DNA from: Leucaena leucocephala
Lineage: Eukaryota; Streptophyta; Magnoliopsida; Fabales; Fabaceae
NCBI GenBank assembly: GCA_037074615.1
Contig: CM073515.1
Coordinates: 10,377,001-10,441,000, forward strand
Length of the DNA: 64,000 nucleotides
Direction: 5' to 3'
The notes under the pieces are model-generated. The model ran no database searches. It was not told the origin of the DNA and was given only the letters and a program-made list of their open reading frames with translations. Shown here in pieces: positions 10,970 to 23,133 of this stretch (position 1 is its first letter; each line of letters starts with the position of its first letter). The position numbers were made by a program, and so were the translations under genes.

Positions 10970-12478
10970 AATAATTTCTATTATTTTGATTTTTTCATAC
11001 ATAATAATCAGAATTAGTAGTAGGAGAGGAACCACTCATTTTCCCATTATTAGATCAACATTTGGATTATTCAGATTTCCTCTTATACAAAATTTTTCTT
11101 TTCCTTTTTATTATTACAGTATTAAACTATTCATATTAAAATTCAGCAATTTAAATATTTAATTAATTATTTTTCCTTTTATAATTTTATATTTTGATGA
11201 TAATTTTATAAGGAAAAAAATATAAACCATTCAAATGTTGATCTAATGGCTATAACTAGAGAAGATGAGAAAAAAGACGGGAAGGGAAAATATTCTCTAT
11301 TGTAATAATAGTAATAGCATTATTAGTTGTAATAGTAATAATAGTAAAAATAATAGTACTAATAGTAACAATATTAGTAATAATAGTACTAATAATAATA
11401 ATTATCTTATTTTTAATATATAATCTATTTTATTAATTTTATTAAATTAAAAAATTAGTTAAATTAGTTAATCTGATATTTTTTTTTGAAATACTTGAAT
11501 AATTTTTTTAATTTCTTCCCTCTCTCATTTACTTGATTATTGTTGAGAAGTATTAATAAAGGTAAAAATTTGATAAATATAAAAAATATATTTTATATTT
11601 AAGATTAAAGTCAACTTTCTAATTAAGTCCTATGTTAAAGAGTGAATGAGTAATAAACTCATGATATTCTTTTTTATTTCAACTACTTTTGTATTAATAA
11701 GGCAAAGCAACCAATAAATTATTAGTCAAAGTAATAAATAGTATCGCTCTCATAAAAAATATAATACAATTTTAAATTATAAAAAATATATTTATAAAAT
11801 AAAAACTTATAATTAAATCATACTTTCTTAGACTCTACTCATAAAAATGGTACCTCCTTTAGGGATTGTTTGGTTGGAGGTTTTTGGAGGGGAGGGGAGG
11901 GAATCACACAAGGCCTTTCCTCTCCTCCAAAAGTGAGAGATTTTGGAGGTGAGAGATTATTTTTGCCTAATTTTGACTAAATTGCCCTTTATATATTTTT
12001 AATATTTCAATTGTATCCTCAAATCTTTTTTTTTATTCTCCTCACACATGATTTTTGTTTTGATTGCTAAAACCTAATAAGCATAGTAAATAATTTATAT
12101 ATTATATTAAAAATATAATAATTATAAAATTAATTAGAAACAATATTAAAATTTTATCATATTTTTTAATTTTTTTTAATTTTATTATATATATAAATGA
12201 GATAAAAAAATTTAAGATTCATAAATTAAAAAATAATAATTTTAATATAAATATTGTAAATAAAGAGTAAATAAATTTAAATAAAAATATAAGGGTATAT
12301 TTATCAACTTTTAATTTTTCCACCTCTACTTTCATACCCATAATCTTCTTTACTCTACCTCCCTTAAATTAACTTAATTTACTCTCCTATAAATTAAACC
12401 AAATAATGCCTTAAGGGCAACATCCCAAGAGACCCCACACTCACTCCACTTGAAACTTTAAAAGCTTTCTCAAAACTT
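10970..12478. other. A-unit-specific upstream DNA with AAT/AGT microsatellite and a MITE-like insert
   Basis: Unit B goes straight from 'GGTTTTATAAATTG' (42240) to 'GCCTCTATGTAAAAG', so this ~1.5 kb is an insertion in A or a deletion in B. It holds an imperfect AAT/AGT trinucleotide repeat (11300-11402) and, at ~11862-12413, an element with ends AGGGATTGTTTGGTT and AACCAAATAATGCCT (imperfect inverted ends) and a G-rich GGAGGGGAGGGGAGGG run. No gene seen. Confidence 0.5.
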
Positions 12479-12589
12479 GGTCTCTATGTAAAAGTATCAA
12501 TTTGACCTTGTAAAGCTGATGTGATACTCATATCATACTCTAAATGGTAACGAATCTTCCTTCTGAAAAGCATCCGTACTTTCTATTTT

Positions 12590-13320
12590 AGCGCATGTTT
12601 GCCAAACATTAAAATTTTAGTTTTAATTAAAATTTTAACCTAAATTTTAGTTTTAAAAATTTTAAAATACATAATTATATTTATCTAAAAAAATCTTTAG
12701 ATCAAATTATTATTTAAAAATATAGTTTTAAATAAATTAATAGAAGTAACTTTTAGAATAATAAAATAATTTATGAACTATATAATTATTATTTTACTTT
12801 TATTTTTTTCTTCTCTCCTCTCTTCCCTTCTTCTCTCACTTCCTATCATCGCTTCAGAATCTGCCATTGCTGCTTAGGCTCTGTTGTCATTGTTTGTTGT
12901 CATCAATGCGTTGGCTCCATCTTCTCTCCCCTCTAGTCCTAGTCATTATTTGGTCATTTTCTCTTTGTCCTCACTTCTACCCTCACCTTGATTCATCGTT
13001 ACCCTCATCCATCGTCAACATTGTCGCCCTCCATCTGTCATCAAAGAAAGAAGAGAAATGAGGATGAACAGTGACAACATATGTGAGGCTATGATTTTTT
13101 TTTATCTTATATTATTTTTGGTAATTTATTAATCATAAAAGTCCTTATGCTAATAACTATAACTATATAAACACTTATTTTTTTATAAGTACTTGTTTTT
13201 TATAAACTCTTCTCTATAAGCCCTTTTCTAAAAGTTATCCAAAAACTCTTATTTTCCCATAAATCATTTTTTTAAAAATCTATCTAAAAATGCCCTTAAT
13301 AAGGAGTTATAGGGGTCCAC
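12590..13320. repeat. MITE-like element in the TPS-A upstream region
   Basis: Ends near GCGCATGTTTG and AAAAATGCCCTTAA, AT-rich arms, C/T-rich centre. The 64-codon frame 12867-13061 lies wholly inside it and is broken in the B copy (42333-43045). Present in both units, so inserted before the duplication. Confidence 0.45.
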
Positions 13321-13636
13321 AAACATGCTCTTAAAAACACATGCATTTCATTATAAGAAATTTGGGGGGTATTTTTTTTTAAAAAAATTATGTTATGAAA
13401 TTTTAATAAAAAGATATAACATACAACAATAAAAAAATAAAAAAATTTAACCCAACTTTTCGAATTTTCTTAAATTCAACTAAAAAAACAAATTGAAGAT
13501 AAAGTCGCTCTCTATTTCAGCCATTAATTTGAGGATATAAAACTATGAAAATAAATTTAGGATTTAAACTTGTATTATATTTCTTATAAGGTAAGATCAC
13601 TTATCACCTAAATTAATAATTTATTATATTTTTAGA

Positions 13637-13795
13637 CACGTGACTCTTTATTCTTATAATTGATTATAAACATTGATTGCGGATGTTTTATATTTTTTGT
13701 TTTATATGATAACTTGTACCAACTTGTTCAGAAACTTAAGAAAAATAAGATATATAAAAATCATGTTTTACACGTGTGTAGTGTGTATATATATA
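13637..13795 (+). promoter_or_regulatory. TPS-A promoter: two G-boxes and two TATA boxes
   Basis: CACGTG at 13637-13642 and again at 13771-13776. TATATAAAA at 13751-13759 and TATATATATA at 13786-13795. G-boxes bind bZIP and bHLH factors (MYC2 type), which often drive terpene synthases, so jasmonate or light control is possible but unproven. If the upstream TATA is used, the transcript starts near 13783 and the first ATG is 13812. If the downstream one is used, it starts near or past 13812 and the ATG at 13866 becomes the first. Confidence 0.5.
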
Positions 13796-13811
13796 GAACT
13801 CTTGAGCTTTG

Positions 13812-16800
13812 ATGAACTCCACTAAATCTAAAGGCTTTTGGTCTGATACTAAGAACGGAACTGATATGGCTCTCTCCACAGTAACCTCATTCCCAAATTG
13901 CAGTTTCTTCAAATTTCTCTCACCACCACAAACAAAATTCTCAGTGTTCAGCGTTCAACGTAATGCTTCTTCTACTCTTCATGCTGTTGTTTCTGATGAA
14001 AGCAACTCTACTCTTCGCCGATCTGCAAATTATCGACCTTCAAGTTGGACTGATGAACATATCCAGTCAATCACTAGTGAATATGGGGTACATATATACA
14101 TATTTCTCATTTCTCTATATTAATCTCCTCTTTCCTAACAAGTTTTCTCATACTTTTAAGGGCTGTGCACACAAGCCCACGGTCCGATATGCCCTGTCCA
14201 ACCCGCAATAAAAATGCTCTGCCTAGCCCCGATAAATATAGGGTAAGACTGGGCATCGGGCTGCAAAATACAGCCCATATATTTTTCGGGCTGGGCACTG
14301 GGTGTAGGGGCTACCCTGCCCTAACCTGCCCATAAGCACCCTCTTTTTTGTTTTTTTATTTTTTATCCATCTTAGAAGGGAGAATATGATAGCTACTGGT
14401 GATTAGAAAGTAATTAAGTAGGTAAGTTGTATATTTTAATATTTACAATTATACTAATTTTTTCTTCTTTTTTTAACTTTGTTAATTATCATATGATTAC
14501 ATTACAAATTATAATTATTTATTTTATTTTTTAGATTATTTATCTTTATCAATATTGGGGAGATTGATACAAAGTTATAATTGTAAACTACTTAGACTTC
14601 AACGCTTATGTTTTATATGCAATAGATCTCAATATTTTAATTATTATCTTTGTTGTCTTATTCTTAATAGATTATAAATATTATTTAACTCTTGAAGACA
14701 CATGAATATGGTATTATTTTATAAGTTCATAATTACATATTTTTTTTACAACATGAGCATGACATCACGACTTAGGCATGAGAGTCTGCCCATGCCCAGC
14801 CCAAAATTATTAGGGCTTTTACCGGGTAAAGCCGGGCATTGGACTGTAAAATGTAGCCCATGTATTTTTTGGGCAGGGCAGCCCTACCCATGCACACCCC
14901 TACTCCCCTCGCTCATATATATATATATATATTAATTTAAGATTAGTCTTTTTTATATAACTTACACTTTATATTTATCTAAAACTTTAATTTGCTTTCT
15001 CAATTTGGGTTAAAGTATAAATTTATTTTAAATTTTTTTATTCAGGAACAATATTATTTCAAAAAAAAATTTAGGTTTAATGTTGCCTTTTACCCATTAA
15101 AAATGTTAATAGCAAATATTAATATTAATTTTTTAATGAGATGTGGTAAATATTGCTATGCTTTGAAATTTCGGGCAACTCTAAACCTAAATAATCTTCT
15201 ATGACAATACTTTTCTTAAGCAAAAATTTTAAAAATAAATTTACATATTAATTTTTTTTTATTTTTATCTCCAATTAATTATATGTCTTTATAGTAATTA
15301 TTAGTTAATCATTTGTTCTTTCTTTTGATAGACTCTCTTATCTATTTTTATCACTTATTCCTTCTCATCTTTTTTTTCTTAATTATTCTTTTCCTCACAC
15401 TAACATTTTCCATAAATAAGGATATGTATAAAAATAAAATATATTGTTTATTTATTTATTATCTTTAATAAATTTATTTTAGCTATATAATTTAGTTATT
15501 TGTAACTTATATATAATGATAGTAGGGAGCATATATATATATATATATATATAATCTAATACTCCAAGATTATAAGGACAGTATAATAACATGTTTTTGT
15601 TATGCAGAAAAATTCATATGGAGAAGAAAGAGATGAACTGAAAGCGCAAGTTCGAATGATGATTTCCCAACTCAGAAATGATTTGGACAAACTTGAATTC
15701 ATCGATGTGTTGCAAAAGCTGGGACTATCTCACCATTTTGTCCTCGAAATAAGGAACATACTGCAACAGGTTGTGTCCGCCGACAATTATGAAGACAGAT
15801 TCAAACCCAAGTCTGACTTACACACCACTGCTCTTCAATTCAGAATCTCGAGGCAACATGGATATGACGTGTCATCAGGTACCTACTCTATTTGGATAAA
15901 ATTTTACAAAAATATTTATAAAAAAATAGATTTTTAAACAGTTTATAAAAAAAAATTTAAAAAAAAAATATGAAAAAAAATAATTTTAAATAAATGAGTG
16001 TTTAGATAATTATTTTTAAAAATAATTTTATTATTAGTAAATTACGAAAAAGAGTATGGATATTAAATTAAAAGAGATAAGATATAAGAGGAGAGGTGAG
16101 AGATGATATAAGAAAAAATAGAGGTAATATAGTAATTAGTTAGTCTATAAACTTTTTTATTGTTCTATAAATTACTCTGACTAGTTTATCTGAAACCTTA
16201 GTTTAAATCTAAAAGCCTGTTTGAATAAATATAACTGTTTATTTTAAAATTTTTTAAAATTTAAATTTTATCAAAATTTAAATTTAAAACCTAAATTTTA
16301 GATATTTCCCAACACACTCTAAATTGGACCCTAATTATTGTTTTGTTTGCAGCAACAAGAGGAAAGATAGATACTTGAGGCGAATGGACCCCAACTTGAG
16401 ATAATCATCTTTTTTTTTAACTTATTTCCTCTCTTTTTTATTTAATTATTAAAAAAAGTATCAATTAAGATAATTTTAAAAAATTTATATTTTTTCTTCC
16501 CTTATTAAATATAAAACAAATTTATTTTGTTGAGTTAAAAAATATTAATCGATCATATTTATACAATAATATATTTTGTTAGATTATATAGGGTTTATAC
16601 AAATATTTTATTTGTTTAAAAATTAATAATATATTTTTATTTAAATATTTTAATTATAATTGAGTTAATATCCATTCAAGTATGGTTGGGCCACTAACCC
16701 TTAAACAATTATAATTCATTTTTCATTAATTACCATGCCCATATGTTTATGTCTCCTTGAAGCAGCCTTTGGAGAGAGACATAGTAAATCAAAATATGCA

Positions 16801-19710
16801 CTAGTACTATCTTTTAGTACTGACTAATAATTCTATAACATACTTGTACTGCTTCTTGTTTTTTGTTTCACAGAGGTTTTCACAAGCTGTCAAGATGAAA
16901 AAGGGAATTTTGATTTGGATGATATCAAGGGAATGTTATCGTTGTATGAAGCTTCGTTTCTTTCAATGGAAGGCGAAACTATACTTGAGGAAGCAAGAGA
17001 TTTTTGCAGTATTTATCTGAAACAATTTGTGAAGGAAAACAAAGACAGGGAAATATCTGTCATGATAAATCACGCACTGGAGCTTCCCTTACACTGGAGG
17101 ATACCCAGACTTGAAGCTCCATGGTTCATTGACTTGTTCCAAAGAAGCAATAGTGTGAGCCCAGCTTTGCTTGAGCTTGCTCGTCTGGATTTCAATGTTG
17201 CCCAAGTCACCCATCAACAAGACTTGAAATATACATCAAGGTAAATAAAAAAAATTAATTCTGTGATTTTTTTGTCAAATTATTTATATATATCTAATAA
17301 ATGTATAGTAAATCATATTGTTCACTAGTACTGAATAATGTGATTGCATGGGGCCTTGTACAATATGTGGGCCTAGAGCTGATAATATGAATTGAACCCC
17401 AGAACCTAAACCAGCAAAAACACGTAGGTCTATTAAACTCAGCCTATTTTGTCCAAACTCACTACGAGCAAACCTATAGGGTTGGCGGACATCACTCTTA
17501 TAATTTTTTAAAAAAATATATTTACATATTTTTTTCATATTTCTCTTTGTACAATATTTCTCTATAAAGACATATTTTACAAATATTATTGTGCTAAAAT
17601 GTTAGTTTAAGTATTGAATTAGAATTTTTTTATATAACATGATTTGATGATTCATGATTATGTTTATGTTGATCAGTTCATTTGGAAATCATATTTGAAT
17701 TAGATGTTTTATATTTATAATGTTTTGAAAAATTTAAATATTTAGTGTTTATAAATGCCAATAATTCCTTTCAATGAAATTAGACTTGTGAAGGAAAACA
17801 TTTCGTTATATTTTCATATATATTATATAGGGACACAATAAAAAAATCTTAAAGAGAAATTGAAAGTGGCAGCCGCCTTGGTGGCTTTAGCCAACCCCCA
17901 CGAATTTTCAACCAACCCCACAAGCTGGCAACTGGCGATGTGCCAAGCTGTAACCATTGGATTTGTCCTCATTATCACCTCCACGTAGCCTTGCTATCTA
18001 GTTTAAGGTTTTTCTTCTAAGCTTTTATTTTTGTAGTTTTTATTTTTGTACTTTTTTTGTTCTCTTATACTAAATAAAATAATGATGAAGGTGGTGGAAA
18101 GAAATGAGAGATGGAGAAAAGCTGAGATTTGTAAGGGACATGCCATCAGAAAACTTCTTTTGGGGTTTGGGAATGGCTTCCCAACCTGAGCTTTCATATT
18201 TCAGAAGAGAGATGACAAAGATCACTTCCTTCATAACCATATTAGATGATATCTATGACGTTTATGGCACATTGCAAGAACTTGAACTCTTCACTCATGT
18301 GGTCCACAGGTAAGTTAGCATTATTAATTATTACATTATTTGTATATATATCTCCTTCTCCAAATCTCCTATAATTAATACAATACATTTTGTTTACTGT
18401 AGATGGGATGTACATGCAATGAACGTTCTTCCAAGTTACATGAAAATATGTTTTCTTGCACTCTATAATTCTGTCAATGAGGTAGCTTTTGCCACCCTCA
18501 AACATTCAGGAATCGACATCATTCCTTGCCTCAATAAAGTGGTATGTACGTATATGTGTGTGTATATATATATTGAAAGTTTTCATACAATGTTATATTT
18601 CAAGTACGTACCCAATATTCAAATCTTAATATTTTCAGGATAGACAAAATTAATTTTTGTCCTTATTGACTCGATTGTAATTCATCGGTCTCTAAACTTT
18701 AACTCTATACAACTTAATTTTTATAATTTTGATTTAGTTATAACTCAATTTCTAAACTTTGATTCATTGTATATCATCTCATTTCATTTAACCATTTAAA
18801 ATATTAATCCCTATATTTTAGAAAAATAAATATTATACATTTTGTTAAACTTATGGGCTAAAGATTTAAATTGTTAAAATTATAGGGACTGTATTGCAGT
18901 GAGTTAAATAAGATTTATGGACCAAATTTAAATTGGTCAAAACTAAAATGACACCGATGAGATGAGTAGTATTGAGTTAAAAATTAATAATTCAGTTATA
19001 ATTTAATCAAAATTATATGCTTTGAAGATACATGTGTTTTAAAAAAAAAGATCAATTTGTTCTACAAAATATTATGTAATGAGGTGTGTACTTATTTGTT
19101 TCTATAGTGGGGTGATCTCTGTGAATCATATATGAAAGAGGCAAGGTGGTACCACACTGGACACGTGCCAAGCATGCAAGAATATTTGGACAATGCATGG
19201 ATTTCAGTGGGAGGGGCTGTGGCTCTTGTTCAAGGTTACTTTCTGCAGAATCCAGACTCAATCAGGCCCCAGGACTTTGAGTATTTACAAGAATACCCCA
19301 ATAATAACATTATTCGCCTCTCTTCCACTATCGTAAGACTTGCTAATGACCTTGCATCATACAAGATTTGTCATGTTTCAAAGTCATCATCATCATCAAG
19401 TGATGAGTGTGGTTACGACGTCGTTCCAAAATCACTGAAATGCTACATGAACGAAACTGGAGCGTCTGAAGAAGAAGCTTATGAGTATGTCTACATTTTA
19501 ATGTGCCAAACATGGAAGAAGATGAATGAAGCATCAGTGCATAATAATAGTAATTCTGAATTGTCTGAGAGTTTCACAGAAATTGCTATGAACCTTGCAA
19601 GAATGGCTCAGTATATGTACCAACATGGAGATGGCCATGCTGAAGATTCTCATACGAACCTTCGTATGCTTTCGTTGCTTCACCATCCAATTCCTATCAC
19701 ATCATCTTGA
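13812..19710 (+). CDS. TPS-b terpene (monoterpene) synthase, copy A
   Basis: Class I terpene synthase, expected to ionise geranyl diphosphate with Mg/Mn in plastids; product unknown. Exons: 13812-14087, 15608-15878, 16874-17240, 18091-18309, 18403-18541, 19108-19710, all with GT-AG borders and phases that join to 624 aa. Exons 4 and 5 (219 and 139 nt) have the exact lengths known for this family. Motifs: RRSANYRPSSW (RRx8W, residues 69-79) after a Ser/Phe-rich transit peptide; DDIYD at 357-361 (18245-18259); RDM where RDR is usual; LANDLAS near residue 504, followed by a serine-rich insert before DE. The usual sixth intron is absent. An alternative start at 13866 (MALSTVTS, ATGGC context) gives 606 aa and may be the real one. 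About 96% identical to copy B. No internal stop, so probably active. Confidence 0.92.
14158..14902. mobile_element. hAT-like insertion in intron 1 of TPS-A
   Basis: Left end AGGGCTGTGCACACAAGCCC and right end TGCACACCCCTA are imperfect inverted ends of the AGGGGTGTGCA type seen in plant hAT-like elements, with GGGC/GCCC-rich subterminal DNA in an otherwise AT-rich intron. Copy B lacks it: its intron 1 is 778 bp, against 1520 bp here. I could not make out a clean 8-bp target duplication. Confidence 0.6.
15890..16290. repeat. MITE-like AT-rich element in intron 2 of TPS-A
   Basis: Resembles the 3185-3850 family (AAATGAGTGTTTAGATAAT, TTTATTATTAGTAAATTA, TAGTCTATAAAC, GCCTGTTTGAATAAATA). Shared with intron 2 of copy B, where a second element is inserted near its right end. 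Confidence 0.45.
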
Positions 19711-20150
19711 TGGTTTTGTGCGTCTACATATATAGCTTTATTAGTATTTATATACATTTTTTTATTTCCATGTTATCTTCTCATATTACAACAAAATGTC
19801 TATGGCATGCTGGAAACAAGCTGCAATATCCAAGACATTCAATAGTGTGTATGTTTCGATTTATCTGTCGTTTTATAACATCTATAAAGTAATTAATATT
19901 TTTTTTTCAATAATTCCTTTGATATGTGTGTGTCCATATATATATATTATATTTGGTATTGATTATTACGATGAGCACTGAATGAGAACTCGTTATCTAC
20001 TTGTATATTTGCTAAACGTGTTTCTTCCTTTGATGTTTATGTTGTTTCCGCTTAGTCTTTTTCTCGAACTTTTATTGATATTATATACCCTATGTGCTTT
20101 GCTTCTTTGTAAGACTATGTTTAATTATTAATGTCATTTTGTCTTTTTAT

Positions 20151-20156
20151 AATAAA
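20151..20156 (+). terminator. Candidate poly(A) signal of TPS-A
   Basis: AATAAA about 440 bp after the stop codon, conserved in copy B at 49532-49537. Plant poly(A) signals are loose, so nearer A-rich sites could be used instead. Confidence 0.35.
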
Positions 20157-20219
20157 AAAGTGTGCTTCTTCCAATATATGGCGAGGAGGGAAAAAAAGCA
20201 CTAACAACTCAGAAAGTAT

Positions 20220-20635
20220 ATATGGCCTTGCATGTTTGATTCTCACTTTAATTTTTATATTATAATAGTTTCATAAAGTTATTTTTCAGAATAAGTTTTA
20301 GGCATAAAAAAGTAAAAAAAAAAAAATTCCAATGATTGGTCTAAAAGTTCCTTCTTACTCATAACCACGCTCTGCTTTCTTCACTTTCTAGTTTCTACTT
20401 CTGGATTCGCAAATCCCGTCACCTTCTTCTTGCTTGTTTTTGGCAATGGCGATGCCGGCGGTGGCACAAGTATCCGCACATGCTTATACTGAGTGTCTAA
20501 AACCTTCTTCTCTTCTTTGGTATATCCACATTTCTTCCACGAAGGGAACAGAAGTCTCCTTCTTTGTTCACTTCTCATTGTATAATAAATTCTGCAAAAT
20601 GCAAAATGATATGTTACCGGAGGTTGTTACCTCTA
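20220..20635. other. Intergenic DNA 3' of TPS-A
   Basis: No gene seen. Short frames at 20381-20578 (-) and 20434-20640 (+) overlap each other and have no recognisable content. From ~20340 to ~26430 the A unit has no counterpart in unit B. Confidence 0.5.
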
Positions 20636-20700
20636 TGTGAAACCAGGCCTCACGTGGTGCCCTCTCGTGTGGGAACCATGTACCTCAAAGCCGTCGCTTA
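20636..20700 (+). repeat. Dispersed repeat R, copy 4, left part (split by transposon)
   Basis: TGTGAAACCAGGCCTCACG through CGTCGCTTA matches the middle of repeat R. The copy resumes at 24566 with TTAGGACCCATGGCTCA. Joined across the insertion it restores the family sequence 'CGCTTAGGACCCATGG' as at 30340, which fixes the transposon ends to the base. Confidence 0.85.
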
Positions 20701-22706
20701 CACTACCCTTTTGTGGTGACACTAATTGTTCCCGCAGAAGGTCATATTATTTGCAGCCTCATCCCTGTGTCATGGCAGAAAGTCTATAGTTTTTGTGGGA
20801 TAGAAGGTGTGATTTAGCGGCGACTTTTTACCTTTTGCCGCCACTAAAAGTGTTCATACAATTTTCCCCTTCTTGAAGGGATTTTAAGCAACTATAGAAT
20901 TAAATTATTGAATAATATTATTTTTAAATAATAAATAAAGAAATTTCACATGTTATTATAGTAAGAAGAGATTATACAGATAATAATGTAATGTCTGTGA
21001 AAGAATGAGATGAAGCGGGGTTATGTGCATGATAGAGATATTATATATGTGCATGATAGAAATAATGTAATGCTACATGTGTATCAATGAGCATGAGAGT
21101 TAGTATCTATATGTTAGAGACAATGTAAGGGAGGAGATAGAGAGAGGGAGATGTGTGTATGTGAGAGATCATATATTCTTAATGTGTGTGTGATAGAAAT
21201 AATGGACGTAAAATACATACATATATTCTTAATTATTGTTGCATATGTCCTCTGTTAAAGGAAAAATTCATAAAATGCGTATCTTGGGGCTTAAAAAATT
21301 ATGAAAGAGTTTATTTCCTCGAAAGAGACCCAAATAATTTAATAGCTATTTTTTGGGAATTAAAAGCCTATTTTCTTAGAAAAATTAAGAAAAATAATTA
21401 GAAGTTATTATTTATCCAGAAAATTTTATAAAAATTTTCTAATAAGTTGAAGAAGTTATTGGAGAAAAATATCATTATTTTATTAAGTAGATTATTTTTA
21501 AAAATTATTTAATAAAAGTAAGACTTTCAGATGTGACTTTTTCTTGCCACCGTTGAAGGTCAATTTATTTTTCTAGCCCCCACTCGCGTGACTTCTCTTC
21601 CCCTTTAAACATCTTAGTTCCTTCACTCTCTTCTCATTGTATCATCGTCATCTTTGAACGTTTTAGAACCAGAATGGGAGCGTAGAGAGAGGGAGGGAGG
21701 GAGCAGAGTGCTAAGGCGTCGGAAGAGTGGTCGGAGGAGGGACGAGCTTGTGATGCTAGAGATTAAACTCGTAGCACCGTCGACCTCCTGAGGTGAACTC
21801 TTTGACTCCGTCTTTAGCTCCGTCTCCTCTACTCTTTCAATTTTGGATTAGGTCACTGATTTAAGTTGAGATTTTGAGTGGTTTATAGTCGATTTAGCTA
21901 AGTAAAGATTGAAACACTTAAACACAAATCTAGACTAAAGTGTGAGGGTTCTCTTTTTCTTTGTTTGCGACATTGTGTGAGAGTAGAACGCCTTCTTCCT
22001 TTCCTCTTTCTCTCGGGTGTCAGTGATATGGGTTGTTCGAGACTTCTTTTCCTGATTTCACTGTTTGGTTTGTTGTAGGCTGTGAGTGACGTGAATTTTC
22101 AATAGATTGCTGAATTTTATTGTTTCTCCTTATTATGTGTGCATTAAGCATGGGAGGAGTTAGTGTTAGAGATTGCTTAAAATTGAAGACTAAGAAATTC
22201 ATATAAGGCATGTATTTTTAATTTTTATATTTCTGATTTAGAAAAAGTGGAAAAAGAATGATCTTTATTTCTACTCTGCCTTGATTTTAATCTAAGTGAA
22301 ACCTTGTGATATTATGTTGATGTTTGTTTGTGGTTCGATTAATTATTTAAGAACCTTGGGACTCATTTTATATGTAGGATGCGTATAATGTTTGAGGGGA
22401 TTATTGTGTTCCCTGTACTTGCAAGTAATGTCTGCAAAAGAAAGACAGTACATGCGACAGTGTGCCAACTACAAGGTAAAAGTGTCTTTGCTTTATAATT
22501 TTGGCCATGGAATCAAGACAAATTGCTAACACCAAGAGAAGACTGCACTGCATATATTTGTTTTGGTGGCATGCATTCTCTTGTTCCACAGCCCTTTTCT
22601 GGTGCTTATATTTCCTTACTGATATTAATTCTGTTAACCATTTCAGTATAGGCTTGGTTTCACAGTGTGTGTTGCTTGTTTTCAAAAGTTATGGGCATTC
22701 TCACAG

Positions 22707-22777
22707 TATATGAAGCCTGACACAGAGACCTACAATTGGGTTATTCAAGCATATACCAGAGCTGAATCTTATGACAG
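22707..22777 (+). pseudogene. Captured PPR exon fragment
   Basis: Flanked by a splice acceptor (CTCACAG) and donor (GTTAGT). It reads YMKPDTETYNWVIQAYTRAE then SYDR, a good pentatricopeptide repeat half (TYNWVIQAYTRA). PPR proteins bind organellar RNA; this single exon cannot work alone. It lies inside the CACTA element and is best explained as captured host DNA. Confidence 0.65.
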
Positions 22778-22794
22778 GTTAGTTCATTGCTTGT

Positions 22795-22847
22795 GCATGC
22801 CATGCACACCATTTTTATATAGCATGCCATGCACACCATTTTTATGC
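22795..22847. repeat. 27-bp tandem duplication
   Basis: The unit GCATGCCATGCACACC + ATTTTTATATA is present twice in direct order, just after the captured PPR exon. Confidence 0.8.
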
Positions 22848-23133
22848 CACAAACCGAGACAACTCATTCACAACTTATATTTGGAATGCATGATTAAAAA
22901 AATTGACATGGAAAACTAATGAGAGAACAGACGATGAAGATGAACATAAGTTGCCATACATCTTGAACAGGCTACAAAAAATATGTTATAGTTAAAGCAA
23001 AACCGTGGAAATCTTGCCATAAAAGATATCAGTTTAAGGGGACATTGGAATGATCACGTAATGGAAGCATGACTAGAACAGACTTAAAAGAATAACATGT
23101 GATGCCGATAAAACAAAAGAGAAAGACACATAC

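Noticed and set aside
22665..22919. 84-codon frame containing the PPR stretch as a gene
   Set aside because: Only the 71-bp exon between splice-like borders resembles PPR; the rest is intron-like and includes a 27-bp tandem repeat.
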